Shown here: positions 25,422 through 34,010 of the stretch, piece after piece
How the letters are laid out: each line of letters starts with the position of its first letter
Position numbering within the stretch: position 1 is the first letter of the stretch
NCBI GenBank assembly: GCA_963627465.1
Contig: CAVGBO010000014.1
Coordinates: 12,446 to 76,445 of the forward strand
Direction of reading: 5' to 3'
Length of the DNA: 64,000 nucleotides
Source: CAKUFA01 sp963627465
GTDB taxonomy: Bacteria; Bacillota; Clostridia; Christensenellales; Aristaeellaceae
Translations under genes and position numbers: made by a program
Notes under the pieces: generated by a model
Seen by the model: only the letters and a program-made list of their open reading frames with translations
Told to the model about the DNA's origin: nothing
Databases searched by the model: none

Positions 25422-27662
25422 TTACATCATGTTGGTTGGATTATATTCAAAGTACGCTTCGGCACCGGGATGTTCCCGGCGGGTCAGCTCCGTCACTGCC
25501 GCTACAAAGGCTTCCGTGTCCGGGTGCACCAGCAGCTTCATGAGGATCTGATAGCGGGTTTTCCCCCGAAGGAAGGTGACAGAGGGCTGATTCATCACCA
25601 TCATCAGCACCCGCTTTTTCCATGCCGGATGCTCCTCCAGCAGGGCTTGACACTGGCCGAAAATTTCCTCGGCGCATTTTTTCCCTGCGTCCCCGCCGGA
25701 AGCCTCCACCAGCACCCGTGCCATAATGGTGAAGGGGGGATATAGTCCCCTGCGCCGCCGATCGAATTCCGATTCGAAGAAACCCCGATAGTCCTGGGCG
25801 GCAGCAAAGCAAATGGTAGAATCCTCCGGCTTATAGGTCTGAATGACCACCTGCCCCGGGGTGTTTCCCCGTCCGGCACGGCCTGCCACCTGAGTCAGCA
25901 GCTGAAAGGTACGTTCCCGGGATCGATAGTCCGGCAGGTTCAGGGTCATATCCGCCGCCACCACACCCACCAGCGTAACCCGTGGGAAGTCCAGCCCCTT
26001 GGCGATCATCTGGGTGCCCACCAGAATCCGGGTCTGTCCGGAACGGAAGGCATCCAGGATTTTTTGATGTCCGTCCTTGCCGGAGGTGGTGTCAATATCC
26101 ATCCGCCCCACAGGAATCCCCGGCAGCAGCTTGTGCAGCTCTTCCTCCACCTTCTGGGTGCCTGCACCAAAGTAACGGATGTACTTGCTGCCGCACTCCG
26201 GGCAGGTATCGGGCACATCCTCCACATTGCCGCAATAGTGGCAGTGGAGCTTCCCATCGCCGCCGCTGATGTGATAGGTCATGGACACATCACAGTTGGG
26301 GCACTTAATGACATGACCGCAGCTCCGGCAGCTGACAAAGGAATTGTACCCCCGCCGGTTCATCAGCAGCATGGCTTGCTCGCCCCGCTGCATGCAGGTT
26401 TTCAACGCTTTCTGCAAGGCGGTGGAAAACATGGAGCGGTTGCCCATTTCCAGCTCCTTGCGCATATCGGCAAGATGCACCTCCGGCATGGGTCTGCCGC
26501 CCACCCGGTGAGGCATTTCCAGCAGGGTGTAATCCCCTCGCCGTGCCATGGCAAAGGATAGAATGCTGGGGGTTGCGCTGGCCAGCAGCAGGGTTGCGCC
26601 CTCTGCCTCGCACCGCCAGGCGGCCACTTCCCGGGCATCATACCGGGGATGATGATCACTGCGGTAGGTGGTTTCATGCTCCTCGTCAATGACGATGAGT
26701 CCAAGATTGTCAATGGGCGCAAACACGGCCGACCGGGCACCGATGACCACCTGCGCATCTCCCCGGCGAATCCGCCGCCACTCGTCAAACCGTTCCCCGG
26801 CACTGAGCCGGGAATGAATCACCGCTGCTCCGCTGCCGAAGCGGGTGCGGAACCAGCTGACCATCTGGGGCGTTAAGGCAATTTCCGGCACCAGAATCAT
26901 GGCGCCTTTCCCCTGCCGCAGGGTTTCCCGTACCAGGCGGATAAACACTTCCGTTTTTCCGCTGCCGGTTACGCCGTGAAGCAGATACTTGCCCTTGCCC
27001 CTTCGCAGATCCGGCAGCACCACGTCCAGCACTTCCTGCTGTTCATCGGTGAGCTCGGGGTCGCCCGCCGCTTGTTCTTCCCTGTTTCCGCCGGGGCGGC
27101 GAAGGGACTCCTGCCGAAAGAGGCGTACATATCCCTGCTCCGCCAAGGCATTCAGGGCAGGCTGCGGATCCCGAACCAGCATGGCCAGCTCCCCCACTGC
27201 GTGGGGTTTGCCGTCCTTCAGCAGAGTCAGCAGGGTGCGGCGTTTCTGGGAACGCCCCTGTTTTTCCATGGCCTGGGTCAGCTGCTCTTCATCCTCCAAG
27301 GTGCTTTGCGCCATGGGGCAGGTGCGCTCTTTCACCCGGCCGCCCCGCATTTCCGCCGGCATCATCAGCCGAAGGGTCTCCGCCAGGGGGCAGTGGGCAT
27401 TTTCCGCCATGCGCTGAGCTAGGGTCAGCAGTTGGGGCAGAATGGCCGGGTAATCCTCCAATGGAGCAATCACGCTGCGAAGCTTGCTTTCCGGCACGTC
27501 CGCATGCTGGGCAAAGCCGACCACAATGCCTTCTTTCTTCCGAGGGCCGAAGGGTACTTCCACCCGCTGCCCGATTTGCAGCTCCATGCCCGGCGGAATC
27601 AGGTAGGAAAAAGTGTGAGCAACCTGCTCGTGCACAATATCTATGATGACCTGTGCCAGCAC
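25422..27662 (-). CDS. priA: Replication restart helicase PriA
   Basis: 3'-5' DNA helicase that reloads the replisome at stalled forks. The 746-residue protein starts MLAQVIIDIVHEQVAHTFSY, the PriA 3'-DNA-binding domain. Helicase motifs are GVTGSGKTEVFIRL (Walker A), VIDEEHETTYRSD (DEAH-box variant DEEH), ASATPS and VAGRAGRGNTPGQV. Between the helicase lobes is the zinc-binding insert with the cysteine pairs CRSC, CPNC, CHYC and CPEC. It is the first gene of the nine-gene operon and has its own promoter at 27698-27725. Confidence 0.96.
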   Translation of the reverse strand: MLAQVIIDIVHEQVAHTFSYLIPPGMELQIGQRVEVPFGPRKKEGIVVGFAQHADVPESKLRSVIAPLEDYPAILPQLLTLAQRMAENAHCPLAETLRLMMPAEMRGGRVKERTCPMAQSTLEDEEQLTQAMEKQGRSQKRRTLLTLLKDGKPHAVGELAMLVRDPQPALNALAEQGYVRLFRQESLRRPGGNREEQAAGDPELTDEQQEVLDVVLPDLRRGKGKYLLHGVTGSGKTEVFIRLVRETLRQGKGAMILVPEIALTPQMVSWFRTRFGSGAAVIHSRLSAGERFDEWRRIRRGDAQVVIGARSAVFAPIDNLGLIVIDEEHETTYRSDHHPRYDAREVAAWRCEAEGATLLLASATPSILSFAMARRGDYTLLEMPHRVGGRPMPEVHLADMRKELEMGNRSMFSTALQKALKTCMQRGEQAMLLMNRRGYNSFVSCRSCGHVIKCPNCDVSMTYHISGGDGKLHCHYCGNVEDVPDTCPECGSKYIRYFGAGTQKVEEELHKLLPGIPVGRMDIDTTSGKDGHQKILDAFRSGQTRILVGTQMIAKGLDFPRVTLVGVVAADMTLNLPDYRSRERTFQLLTQVAGRAGRGNTPGQVVIQTYKPEDSTICFAAAQDYRGFFESEFDRRRRGLYPPFTIMARVLVEASGGDAGKKCAEEIFGQCQALLEEHPAWKKRVLMMVMNQPSVTFLRGKTRYQILMKLLVHPDTEAFVAAVTELTRREHPGAEAYFEYNPTNMM

Positions 27663-27697
27663 TTGCTCACCTCCCTGTCCATACTACGCCATCTTCT

Positions 27698-27725
27698 ATT
27701 ATAACCGATCTCGTTTCCTTTTCAA
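27698..27725 (-). promoter_or_regulatory. Promoter of the priA-rpe operon
   Basis: On the minus strand TTGAAA (27720-27725), 16-bp spacer, perfect TATAAT (27698-27703). The priA start is 36 bases downstream. It lies back to back with the pcp promoter. Confidence 0.75.
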
Positions 27726-27726
27726 G

Positions 27727-27755
27727 TTGTAATTTCCTGCGATTCATGTTATGGT
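27727..27755 (+). promoter_or_regulatory. Promoter of the pcp gene
   Basis: TTGTAA (27727-27732), 17-bp spacer, TATGGT (27750-27755). The pcp start is at 27789. Divergent from the priA promoter, with the two -35 boxes one base apart. Confidence 0.55.
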
Positions 27756-27788
27756 AAGAAAGATTCCCAAATCAATGGAGGCAGCGGC

Positions 27789-28409
27789 ATGAAAATCCTT
27801 GTAACTGGTTTTACTCCCTTCGGTGGTGAAAGCATCAATCCTGCCTGGCTGGCGGTACAGGCGTTGCCGAATGTTATTGGTGGTTGGAACGTTTGCAAAG
27901 CAGAAGTTCCCACCGCCTTTGTGGCTTCCCGTGCCTGCCTGACAGAGCTGGTGGAAACCCTGCACCCGGATGCGGTGATTTGCGTGGGACAGGCCGGTGG
28001 ACGGGATGCCGTGACCATTGAGCGTGTTGCCATTAACGTTATGGACGCCGCCCTGCCGGATAATGATGGTTTTCAGCCCAAGGATGTGCCCGTGGTTTCT
28101 GAGGCACCGGCGGCGTATTTCGCTACCCTGCCCATCAAGGCCATGGTAGCCGCTATGCAGGCTGCTTCCCTGCCGGCGAAGGTTTCCAATACGGCCGGCA
28201 CCTTTGTGTGCAATACCCTGATGTATCATTTGCTCCATTTGGTGGCAACAAAATATCCGTCCATGATCGGCGGATTCATTCACGTGCCCTATGTGCCGGA
28301 ACAGGTTGCGAACAAGCCTGCCGGAACCCCCTGCATGGCCGCAGTGGATATTACCCGGGCATTGACGGCCGCCATCCAAGCCTTGCCCGTGCCGCAGAAA
28401 GAAGGTTGA
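27789..28409 (+). CDS. pcp: Pyroglutamyl-peptidase I
   Basis: Cytosolic cysteine peptidase (family C15) removing N-terminal pyroglutamate from peptides. The 206-residue protein starts MKILVTGFTPFGGESINP and has the catalytic Glu in GGRDAVTIERVAIN, Cys in SNTAGTFVCNTLMY and His in GGFIHVPYVPEQV. Followed after 3 bp by a secreted transglutaminase-like gene with which it probably shares an mRNA. Confidence 0.96.
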   Translation: MKILVTGFTPFGGESINPAWLAVQALPNVIGGWNVCKAEVPTAFVASRACLTELVETLHPDAVICVGQAGGRDAVTIERVAINVMDAALPDNDGFQPKDVPVVSEAPAAYFATLPIKAMVAAMQAASLPAKVSNTAGTFVCNTLMYHLLHLVATKYPSMIGGFIHVPYVPEQVANKPAGTPCMAAVDITRALTAAIQALPVPQKEG

Positions 28410-28412
28410 TGC

Positions 28413-29468
28413 ATGCGCCGACTGTTGGCCTGTCTTCTGGTTCTTTTCTTCCTGCCCATGGCTGCCGTGGCAGATCCGGAGACGCCTTACGGACAGGGAC
28501 TTTCCGTTCGCTATGCTCTGCTGCCGGAATCCCAGCAGGTGCTGGTGGATCTGCTGTACAAGGCGGCACTGACCCACGAAACAACGGTCGCCGTGCCGGA
28601 CGGCACCAAGTATGACGACCTGAACGCCGCCTTCTGCTTCGTATCAGAGGAGTACCCGGAATTGATTGCCTTGGACAATCAAATGACCCTCCACTACTAT
28701 CAAAACACGCCGGATGTTGCCACGGCCATTACATTGCAATACATCATGTCCCAGAAGCAGGAGGAGGAGCGGCGCAGCGTGATGATGCAAACCGCCGAAG
28801 CCATTGTGGCAGAGGCACCGGCGAGTCTTTTCGACCGAGAGCTGTTCCTGCATGACAAGCTGTGCAGCATCGTATCCTATGACAGCGACACTTATGGCTT
28901 CAGCACCGCCGATCTGGCGTTGGTGGACGGCATGGCCGTATGCGAAGGGTACACCCGTGCCATGACCCTGCTGTGCCGCATGGCAGGCATTCCCTGCAGC
29001 TTTGTCTGCGGCACTGACAAGCGGAGCGGCGAAAATCACGCCTGGAATCTGCTGCTGCTGGACGGCACGGCCTGCTACACGGACGTGACGGCAGACGACA
29101 GTGCGGACGGCATTACCCTGCACTGGTACTTTAACCTGTCGGCTGCTGAGCTGTCCCAAACCCACAACATGGAGACAGTTGTTTCCCTGCCAAGCAATGA
29201 TCAGTGGGAATATCACCGGATGTTGGGGCTGGTCGTAGAAGAAGGCGGCAATGCAGCAGATGGGATCGCTGCCGCCCTGTCCAAGGGGCTGACCCCTTCC
29301 CTTCGGTTTGCTTCCTCTGCCGATTACGCGGCCTTCATCGAGCAGCCGTTGGAAGCGTTGAATCAGGCTCGTGCTAAGCTGGGACTGTCCGCCGAAACCA
29401 ATCTCCGCTATTCGAAGGATGACGCGACCCAATGCGCCGTGCTGCTGATGGAAAGTTGCATCCAATGA
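28413..29468 (+). CDS. Secreted transglutaminase-like protein
   Basis: A 351-residue exported protein. The N-terminal signal peptide (about 1-20, hydrophobic, ending AVADPE) has no lipobox. The core (about 140-240) is a transglutaminase/protease fold: the Cys lies in MAVCEGYTRAM, the His in GENHAWNLLL and the Asp in CYTDVTADD, giving a complete catalytic triad. The first part (28-130) and the tail are not assigned. Such proteins act on the cell surface as cross-linkers or peptidases; the substrate is unknown. Gene order with pcp suggests peptide use but does not prove it. Confidence 0.75.
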   Translation: MRRLLACLLVLFFLPMAAVADPETPYGQGLSVRYALLPESQQVLVDLLYKAALTHETTVAVPDGTKYDDLNAAFCFVSEEYPELIALDNQMTLHYYQNTPDVATAITLQYIMSQKQEEERRSVMMQTAEAIVAEAPASLFDRELFLHDKLCSIVSYDSDTYGFSTADLALVDGMAVCEGYTRAMTLLCRMAGIPCSFVCGTDKRSGENHAWNLLLLDGTACYTDVTADDSADGITLHWYFNLSAAELSQTHNMETVVSLPSNDQWEYHRMLGLVVEEGGNAADGIAAALSKGLTPSLRFASSADYAAFIEQPLEALNQARAKLGLSAETNLRYSKDDATQCAVLLMESCIQ

Positions 29469-29520
29469 CGAAATATGATACAGTAAGGCGGTTCAATCCA
29501 ATGGATGTGAGGTGACACCA

Positions 29521-30798
29521 ATGCTCACGATTTTGAAAGGCAACATTCTTTCCGCCCCGGAAATGGGCAAGATCGAAGCCATTCCCCATGGCTATTTGGT
29601 GGCAGAGGACGGGATCATTGTGGGGATTTACCCGGTACTGCCTGACAAGTATGCATCCGCCCCTGTGGAAGATTACGGGGACGACCTGATTCTTCAATCC
29701 TTTGCCGACCTGCACCTGCATGCGCCCCAGTATCCCATGCTGGGCATGGGCATGGATCTGCCCCTGCTGGACTGGCTGACTACCTACACCTATCCCAATG
29801 AAAGCCGTTTTCAGGACACGGACTACGCCCGGTATGTGTATCATCGTCTGGCGCAGGAGCTGGTATCCTATGGTACCACCCGGGTGTGCATGTTTTCTTC
29901 CTTCCACACCGATGCCACCCTGATTCTGATGGATGAATTGGAAAAGGCCGGCGTAACAGGCTACGTGGGCAAGGTGGGGATGGATCGAAACGGCATCCCC
30001 GGCATGATGGAAAGCAGCACGGCAGAAGCCATCAGCGAAACGGATCGCTGGCTGGCAGCGTGCCATTTTGAGCACATCAAGCCCATTTTAACCCCCCGCT
30101 TTACCCCTTCCTGCACCAACGAGCTGATGGCGCATTTGGGCAAGCTGGCGAAGGAGCTTCACCTGCCGGTGCAGTCCCACCTATCGGAAAACCGGGCAGA
30201 GATTGCCTGGGTGCGGGAATTGCACCCAGACTGTGAACAGTACTGGCAGACCTATGCCAAGTACGACCTGTGGAACGACCGCACCATCATGGCGCACTGC
30301 GTATGGTCGGATGAGCAGGAACGGCAGGCCATTCGGGATGCCGGAGTCACGGTGATCCACTGCCCGGATTCCAACCAGAATGTTTCCTCCGGCTTTGCCC
30401 CCGTTCGGCAGATGCTGACGGAAGGCACCAAGGTTGCCCTGGGCAGCGACATTGCCGGTGGTGACCACCTGTGCATGTTTGATGTGATCACTGCTGCCAT
30501 CCGTGCCTCCAAGGCCAAGGGCATGATTGACGACTGGAAGACCCCCTTCCTGACGGTGAAGGAGGGCTGGTACCTGGGCACTTCCGCCGGTGCAGCCTTC
30601 TTCGGTGAACAGCCGGGCTTTGCCAAGGGAAATTCCTTGCACGCCATCGTTATCCGTGATGACACCCTGCTGAATCCCCGCACCATGTCCCTGGAAGACC
30701 GGCTGGAACGTGCTGTGTACCGCCGTCAAAAGGACGCCCTGCAGGCCGTGTGGTCCGCCGGGCGGAAAATCCTTGACCACACGGGTTGCAAAGCCTGA
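29521..30798 (+). CDS. guaD: Guanine deaminase
   Basis: Amidohydrolase converting guanine to xanthine and ammonia in purine breakdown. The 425-residue protein has the metal-binding start of the barrel FADLHLHAPQYPMLG, the LPLLDWLTTYTYP stretch specific for guanine deaminase, then TPRFTPSC, PVQSHLSEN, MAHCVW and LGSDIAGGDH with the remaining metal and catalytic His/Glu/Asp. The start at 29521 follows GAGGTG at the right spacing; a GTG at 29512 would overlap this site. No other purine genes are nearby. Confidence 0.9.
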   Translation: MLTILKGNILSAPEMGKIEAIPHGYLVAEDGIIVGIYPVLPDKYASAPVEDYGDDLILQSFADLHLHAPQYPMLGMGMDLPLLDWLTTYTYPNESRFQDTDYARYVYHRLAQELVSYGTTRVCMFSSFHTDATLILMDELEKAGVTGYVGKVGMDRNGIPGMMESSTAEAISETDRWLAACHFEHIKPILTPRFTPSCTNELMAHLGKLAKELHLPVQSHLSENRAEIAWVRELHPDCEQYWQTYAKYDLWNDRTIMAHCVWSDEQERQAIRDAGVTVIHCPDSNQNVSSGFAPVRQMLTEGTKVALGSDIAGGDHLCMFDVITAAIRASKAKGMIDDWKTPFLTVKEGWYLGTSAGAAFFGEQPGFAKGNSLHAIVIRDDTLLNPRTMSLEDRLERAVYRRQKDALQAVWSAGRKILDHTGCKA

Positions 30799-30850
30799 TC
30801 CCCTATTCCTTTCTGCATCAGCAGAAGCGACACAACAAGGAGATGATCAA

Positions 30851-31099
30851 ATGACGAAGACGACAGAAAAGATTTCCCACTGGAACACGAACAAGGTACT
30901 TTCCCTGATCGGTGGGGCACTGGTGCTTTTAGGCATTGTGCTGCTGACCGTGAAGGCAATGTCTGCAGAATATGTGGATGCAAGCGGCATGCTCCATGAG
31001 CATTTCTTCCTGCTGCCCTGCGGTTTTTTGAGCATCTTTGGCGGACTGCTGTCCTTCCTGGCAGTAGGCGTGCGGAAGCTGATTCGCAAGCATCGGTGA
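30851..31099 (+). CDS. DUF3955 small membrane protein
   Basis: An 82-residue protein with two hydrophobic segments (about 17-38 and 50-70). The loop HEHFFLLPCGFL closely resembles DUF3955, a family of small two-helix membrane proteins of unknown function. An AAGGAGATG site precedes the start, 52 bases after guaD, so it is probably the last gene of that transcript. It ends one base before the convergent acetyltransferase gene, with no terminator visible between them. Confidence 0.65.
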   Translation: MTKTTEKISHWNTNKVLSLIGGALVLLGIVLLTVKAMSAEYVDASGMLHEHFFLLPCGFLSIFGGLLSFLAVGVRKLIRKHR

Positions 31100-31100
31100 T

Positions 31101-31736
31101 TCATTCAACCCTGCGGTGAAAGCTCCAATTCTCGATTTGCTGACCGTTTCGCTCCAGCGTGCGATCAGCAAATCGGACAAATCCGTTCTTTTCATAGAAC
31201 CTGCAATTCACCGCTGTGTTGGTAATCAGGTCAAGCTCCCTGCCGCCCTGCTGCCGAATATAGGGCAGCAGACAGTCCTTCAGCATACCGGCGCCCAGAC
31301 CGCTTCCCTTCATGCCCGGGGCAACAACCAGCATTTCCAGATACCAGGCTTCCGGATGGTTTTGGGTGCAGTCCTGCTGGGCTTCCTCGGAAACAGCAAA
31401 GAAGTCCAGAATTTTCCCCATACCCACCGGAAACACCAAACGAACGCCGCCGGCCTTGATGTAGTCCCACAGGCTGACAGGTTTCCCTTCCGGGTTTTGC
31501 AGCAGTGCCGCCGAAACCATGCAGCCATCCTGCACGCCGATAAAGCACTTGTGATGCGCCATGTTGGCTCGAATGTGAATAGCATGCAGCTTTTCCATGT
31601 AGGCCGCATATGCTTCCGGGCTTTTCAGCGCAGGCAAAAAGGCAAAGTCGAAAAAGGGATAGTGACCGAAGGATGCTGCGGCCAGCTTAGCGATTGCCGG
31701 GATTTCTGCTTTCGTTACTTCTCTGTAGGTGATCAT
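31101..31736 (-). CDS. GNAT-family N-acetyltransferase
   Basis: A 211-residue cytosolic acetyltransferase. The acetyl-CoA-binding segment is VVAPGMKGSGLGAGML (about 135-150, the Q/RxxGxG/A loop being MKGSGLG), preceded by AWYLEML and followed by NTAVNCRFYEKNGFVRF, the usual late strand and Asn/Tyr region. Acceptor substrate unknown. The start at 31736 gives MITYREVTKAEIPAI with a GGAA-rich ribosome site; the in-frame extension upstream is less likely. Divergent from the TetR-type gene 285 bp away, which could regulate it. Confidence 0.8.
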   Translation of the reverse strand: MITYREVTKAEIPAIAKLAAASFGHYPFFDFAFLPALKSPEAYAAYMEKLHAIHIRANMAHHKCFIGVQDGCMVSAALLQNPEGKPVSLWDYIKAGGVRLVFPVGMGKILDFFAVSEEAQQDCTQNHPEAWYLEMLVVAPGMKGSGLGAGMLKDCLLPYIRQQGGRELDLITNTAVNCRFYEKNGFVRFADRTLERNGQQIENWSFHRRVE

Positions 31737-31900
31737 GTTTCGGTTCCTTTCATGGTGTGATTTCTTCGAAACCCTTTGCACCGTTCCTCTGCGGCAGGAT
31801 TGTGGGCATCAGCCTGTTGACCCTGCCGTTTTGTATACCGCCAACGTTCAAAGGGACGAGGTTGATTTCCGCCTGTCCCCACGCTTTTTATGAACAGGTG

Positions 31901-31932
31901 TTTACTAACGGACGGACGTATCATATAATACG
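31901..31932 (+). promoter_or_regulatory. Promoter with overlapping palindrome, upstream of the TetR-type gene
   Basis: TTTACT (31901-31906), 17-bp spacer and perfect TATAAT (31924-31929). A 16-bp palindrome, CGTATCATATAATACG (31917-31932), matches its own complement at 14 of 16 positions and covers the -10 box. This is a plausible autoregulatory operator for the TetR-type protein encoded 89 bases downstream. Confidence 0.6.
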
Positions 31933-32020
31933 CAAGAGAAACTTCCAATGGGCAGTTTCCCGGATTCCGTTTCATACTGAACAGTTGCTCGAAAGGTGTT
32001 CATGGAAAGGATGGTCGTAC

Positions 32021-32581
32021 ATGGAAGACCGGCGGATTCAGAAATCGAAAGAGGCCATTCAGAAAAGCTTTCTGTCACTCTTGCAGGAAAAGAGCCTGAA
32101 GAAAATCACCGTGGCTGAAATCTGCCGCATGGCCAACATCGGCCGGGGAACCTTCTATCTGCACTACATGGATGTGTATGACCTTTATGAGCAAATTGAA
32201 GGCGAACTCTATGCCGGGCTGCTCCGGCTGTATGCTTCAGCCTTTCCCACCACCCGTCAGGAAAACAGCAAGCTTTTGTCCGATGGATTAACCCTGTACA
32301 TGGAGGAGCACAAGGCGTTGTTCCTGCTCCTCGTCCGGGCAGACAACGACCATGCCCTGCAGAGGCTGAAGTCCCTGTTTAATGAGCAAGTATGGCAGGA
32401 AAGCCGCAAAGTGAACCCGGACGGCAATCCGGCCTATGACACCATGGAAGCCATTTTCGTTGTTGCCGGTGTGGTAGGGGTGCTGGAACAGTGGCTTACC
32501 GACGGCATGCAGATTCCTCGTGCCGAAGTTGCAGGCATGCTGAATCGCATCCTGTGCAAAATCAACGGACCTTATTCGTAA
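32021..32581 (+). CDS. TetR/AcrR-family transcriptional regulator
   Basis: A 186-residue repressor-type protein. Residues about 4-55 form the DNA-binding domain: RRIQKSKEAIQKSFLSLL, then KKITVAEICRMANIGRGTFYLHY, the TetR helix-turn-helix with the conserved GTFYLHY. The C-terminal domain (60-186) has a TetR_C-type helical pattern with a hydrophobic stretch (MEAIFVVAGVVGVLEQWL) typical of the DhaS/YcdC-like branch; its ligand is unknown. The start at 32021 is chosen because the HTH follows directly; the longer upstream frame carries no domain and runs across the promoter. Confidence 0.82.
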   Translation: MEDRRIQKSKEAIQKSFLSLLQEKSLKKITVAEICRMANIGRGTFYLHYMDVYDLYEQIEGELYAGLLRLYASAFPTTRQENSKLLSDGLTLYMEEHKALFLLLVRADNDHALQRLKSLFNEQVWQESRKVNPDGNPAYDTMEAIFVVAGVVGVLEQWLTDGMQIPRAEVAGMLNRILCKINGPYS

Positions 32582-32644
32582 TTTTTCTTGAACAGCAAAA
32601 TGAATTTTTCTTGTTTCAGAATTGCATTTTCGTTCAAATAGTCC

Positions 32645-32672
32645 TTGCTTTCTGTGGGATTTTCGCTATAAT
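32645..32672 (+). promoter_or_regulatory. Promoter of the aminotransferase gene
   Basis: TTGCTT (32645-32650), 16-bp spacer, perfect TATAAT (32667-32672). A leader of roughly 105 bases follows before the start codon. Confidence 0.75.
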
Positions 32673-32726
32673 AGAACCATCACCTTGCTTTTTAACAAAG
32701 TGGCCGCAATGAGGCGTCCGAATCGG

Positions 32727-32776
32727 CAGTCCTCCTTGCCCCTTGAGTCAGGGTGAAGATCATGTCTTCAGGAGGC
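32727..32776 (+). promoter_or_regulatory. Leader hairpins that may hide the ribosome-binding site
   Basis: Within the aminotransferase leader, CCCTTGAGTCAGGG and GAAGATCATGTCTTC are small hairpins. They are flanked by CCTCC upstream and GGAGG, the ribosome-binding site, downstream, which can pair with each other. The nested arrangement suggests translational control, but the stems are short. I do not recognise a known riboswitch or T-box. Confidence 0.35.
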
Positions 32777-32784
32777 TAGGACCC

Positions 32785-33984
32785 ATGGCATTGACCATTT
32801 CTCACCGTGTACAGAATATTGCTCCTTCCCTGACGCTGCAAATTGACGCCCGAGCCAAGGAAATGAAGGCATCCGGGCTGGATGTGATCGGCTTCGGTGC
32901 AGGCGAGCCCGACTTCCCCACACCGAAATATATCTGTGATGCAGCCCGGGAAGCCCTTGACTTGGGGTTGACCCGTTATACCCCTGCCGCCGGCACCAAG
33001 GAGCTGCGGAAAGCCATCTGTGAAAAGCTCCGCAAGGACAATGACATGACCTACACCTATGGGGATATCTTGGTATCCAACGGTGCCAAGCACAGCCTGT
33101 ATACCATTTTTCAGGCCATTCTGGATCCCGGCGACGAGGTGCTGATTCCCACGCCCTGCTGGGTCAGCTATCCTGAAATGGTGCGCATGGCCGGTGGCGT
33201 GCCCGTGTTCATCCCGGCAGACGAAAGCACGGACTTCATCCCCACCAACAAGGCCATTGCCAGTCGGGTTACCCGGCGCACCAAGGCCATTATCATTACC
33301 AGCCCATCCAACCCCAACGGCAGCGTATGGAGCCGGGAACAGCTGCAATTCGTGGCAGACCTGGCGGTCAGCCATCCCTTCTATGTGGTCAGCGATGAAA
33401 TTTATGAAAAGCTGATTTATGACGGACGAGAACATCTCTCCATTGCCCAGCTGGGGGAACAGATCAAGGCGCAGACCTTCCTGGTCAACGGCGTCAGCAA
33501 GGCCTATGCCATGACCGGCTGGCGCATCGGCTATGTGGCGGGTCCTCGGCATGAGATTACCGCCATGGCCAATTTCCAGTCCCAGGCCACCAGCAACGCC
33601 AACTCCATTGCCCAGTATGCAGCCATGAAGGCTCTGCAGGGGGATCAAAGCTGCGTCACGGAAATGGTGGCAGAGTTTGAGCGGCGGCGCAATGCCATGG
33701 TGGAGAAGATCAATGAAATCCCCGGTGTCTCCTGCCGGAAGCCTGCCGGTGCCTTCTACATCATGATGAACATCAAGCCGCTGCTGGGCAAGCACTTCGG
33801 CGGCCGGGTGCTGGAGTCCTCCATGGACTTTGCCGAACTGCTGCTGGCAGAAAAGCAAGTGGCTGTTGTACCCGGCATCGCCTTTGAAGCAGAAGGCTTC
33901 TGCCGCCTGAGCTACGCCATCTCCATGGAGAGCTGTATGGAGGGCGTGAAGCGCATCGGCGAGTTTGTGGATCTATTAACCTAA
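32785..33984 (+). CDS. Pyridoxal-phosphate aminotransferase (aspartate aminotransferase-like)
   Basis: A 399-residue class I aminotransferase, subgroup I-gamma like bacterial aspartate aminotransferases. Visible landmarks are GFGAGEPDFPTP near residue 42, YTPAAGTKELRKAI, SPSNPNGSVWSREQL, the pyridoxal-phosphate lysine in VNGVSKAYAMTGWRIGY and RLSYAIS near the end with the substrate-carboxylate Arg. It would transfer the amino group of aspartate or a similar amino acid to 2-oxoglutarate. The start follows an AGGAGG site. The next gene, 26 bp away, is a probable citrate synthase; together they could feed glutamate formation. Confidence 0.88.
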   Translation: MALTISHRVQNIAPSLTLQIDARAKEMKASGLDVIGFGAGEPDFPTPKYICDAAREALDLGLTRYTPAAGTKELRKAICEKLRKDNDMTYTYGDILVSNGAKHSLYTIFQAILDPGDEVLIPTPCWVSYPEMVRMAGGVPVFIPADESTDFIPTNKAIASRVTRRTKAIIITSPSNPNGSVWSREQLQFVADLAVSHPFYVVSDEIYEKLIYDGREHLSIAQLGEQIKAQTFLVNGVSKAYAMTGWRIGYVAGPRHEITAMANFQSQATSNANSIAQYAAMKALQGDQSCVTEMVAEFERRRNAMVEKINEIPGVSCRKPAGAFYIMMNIKPLLGKHFGGRVLESSMDFAELLLAEKQVAVVPGIAFEAEGFCRLSYAISMESCMEGVKRIGEFVDLLT

Positions 33985-34010
33985 TGATTGAATAGCGGAG
34001 GACATGTACC

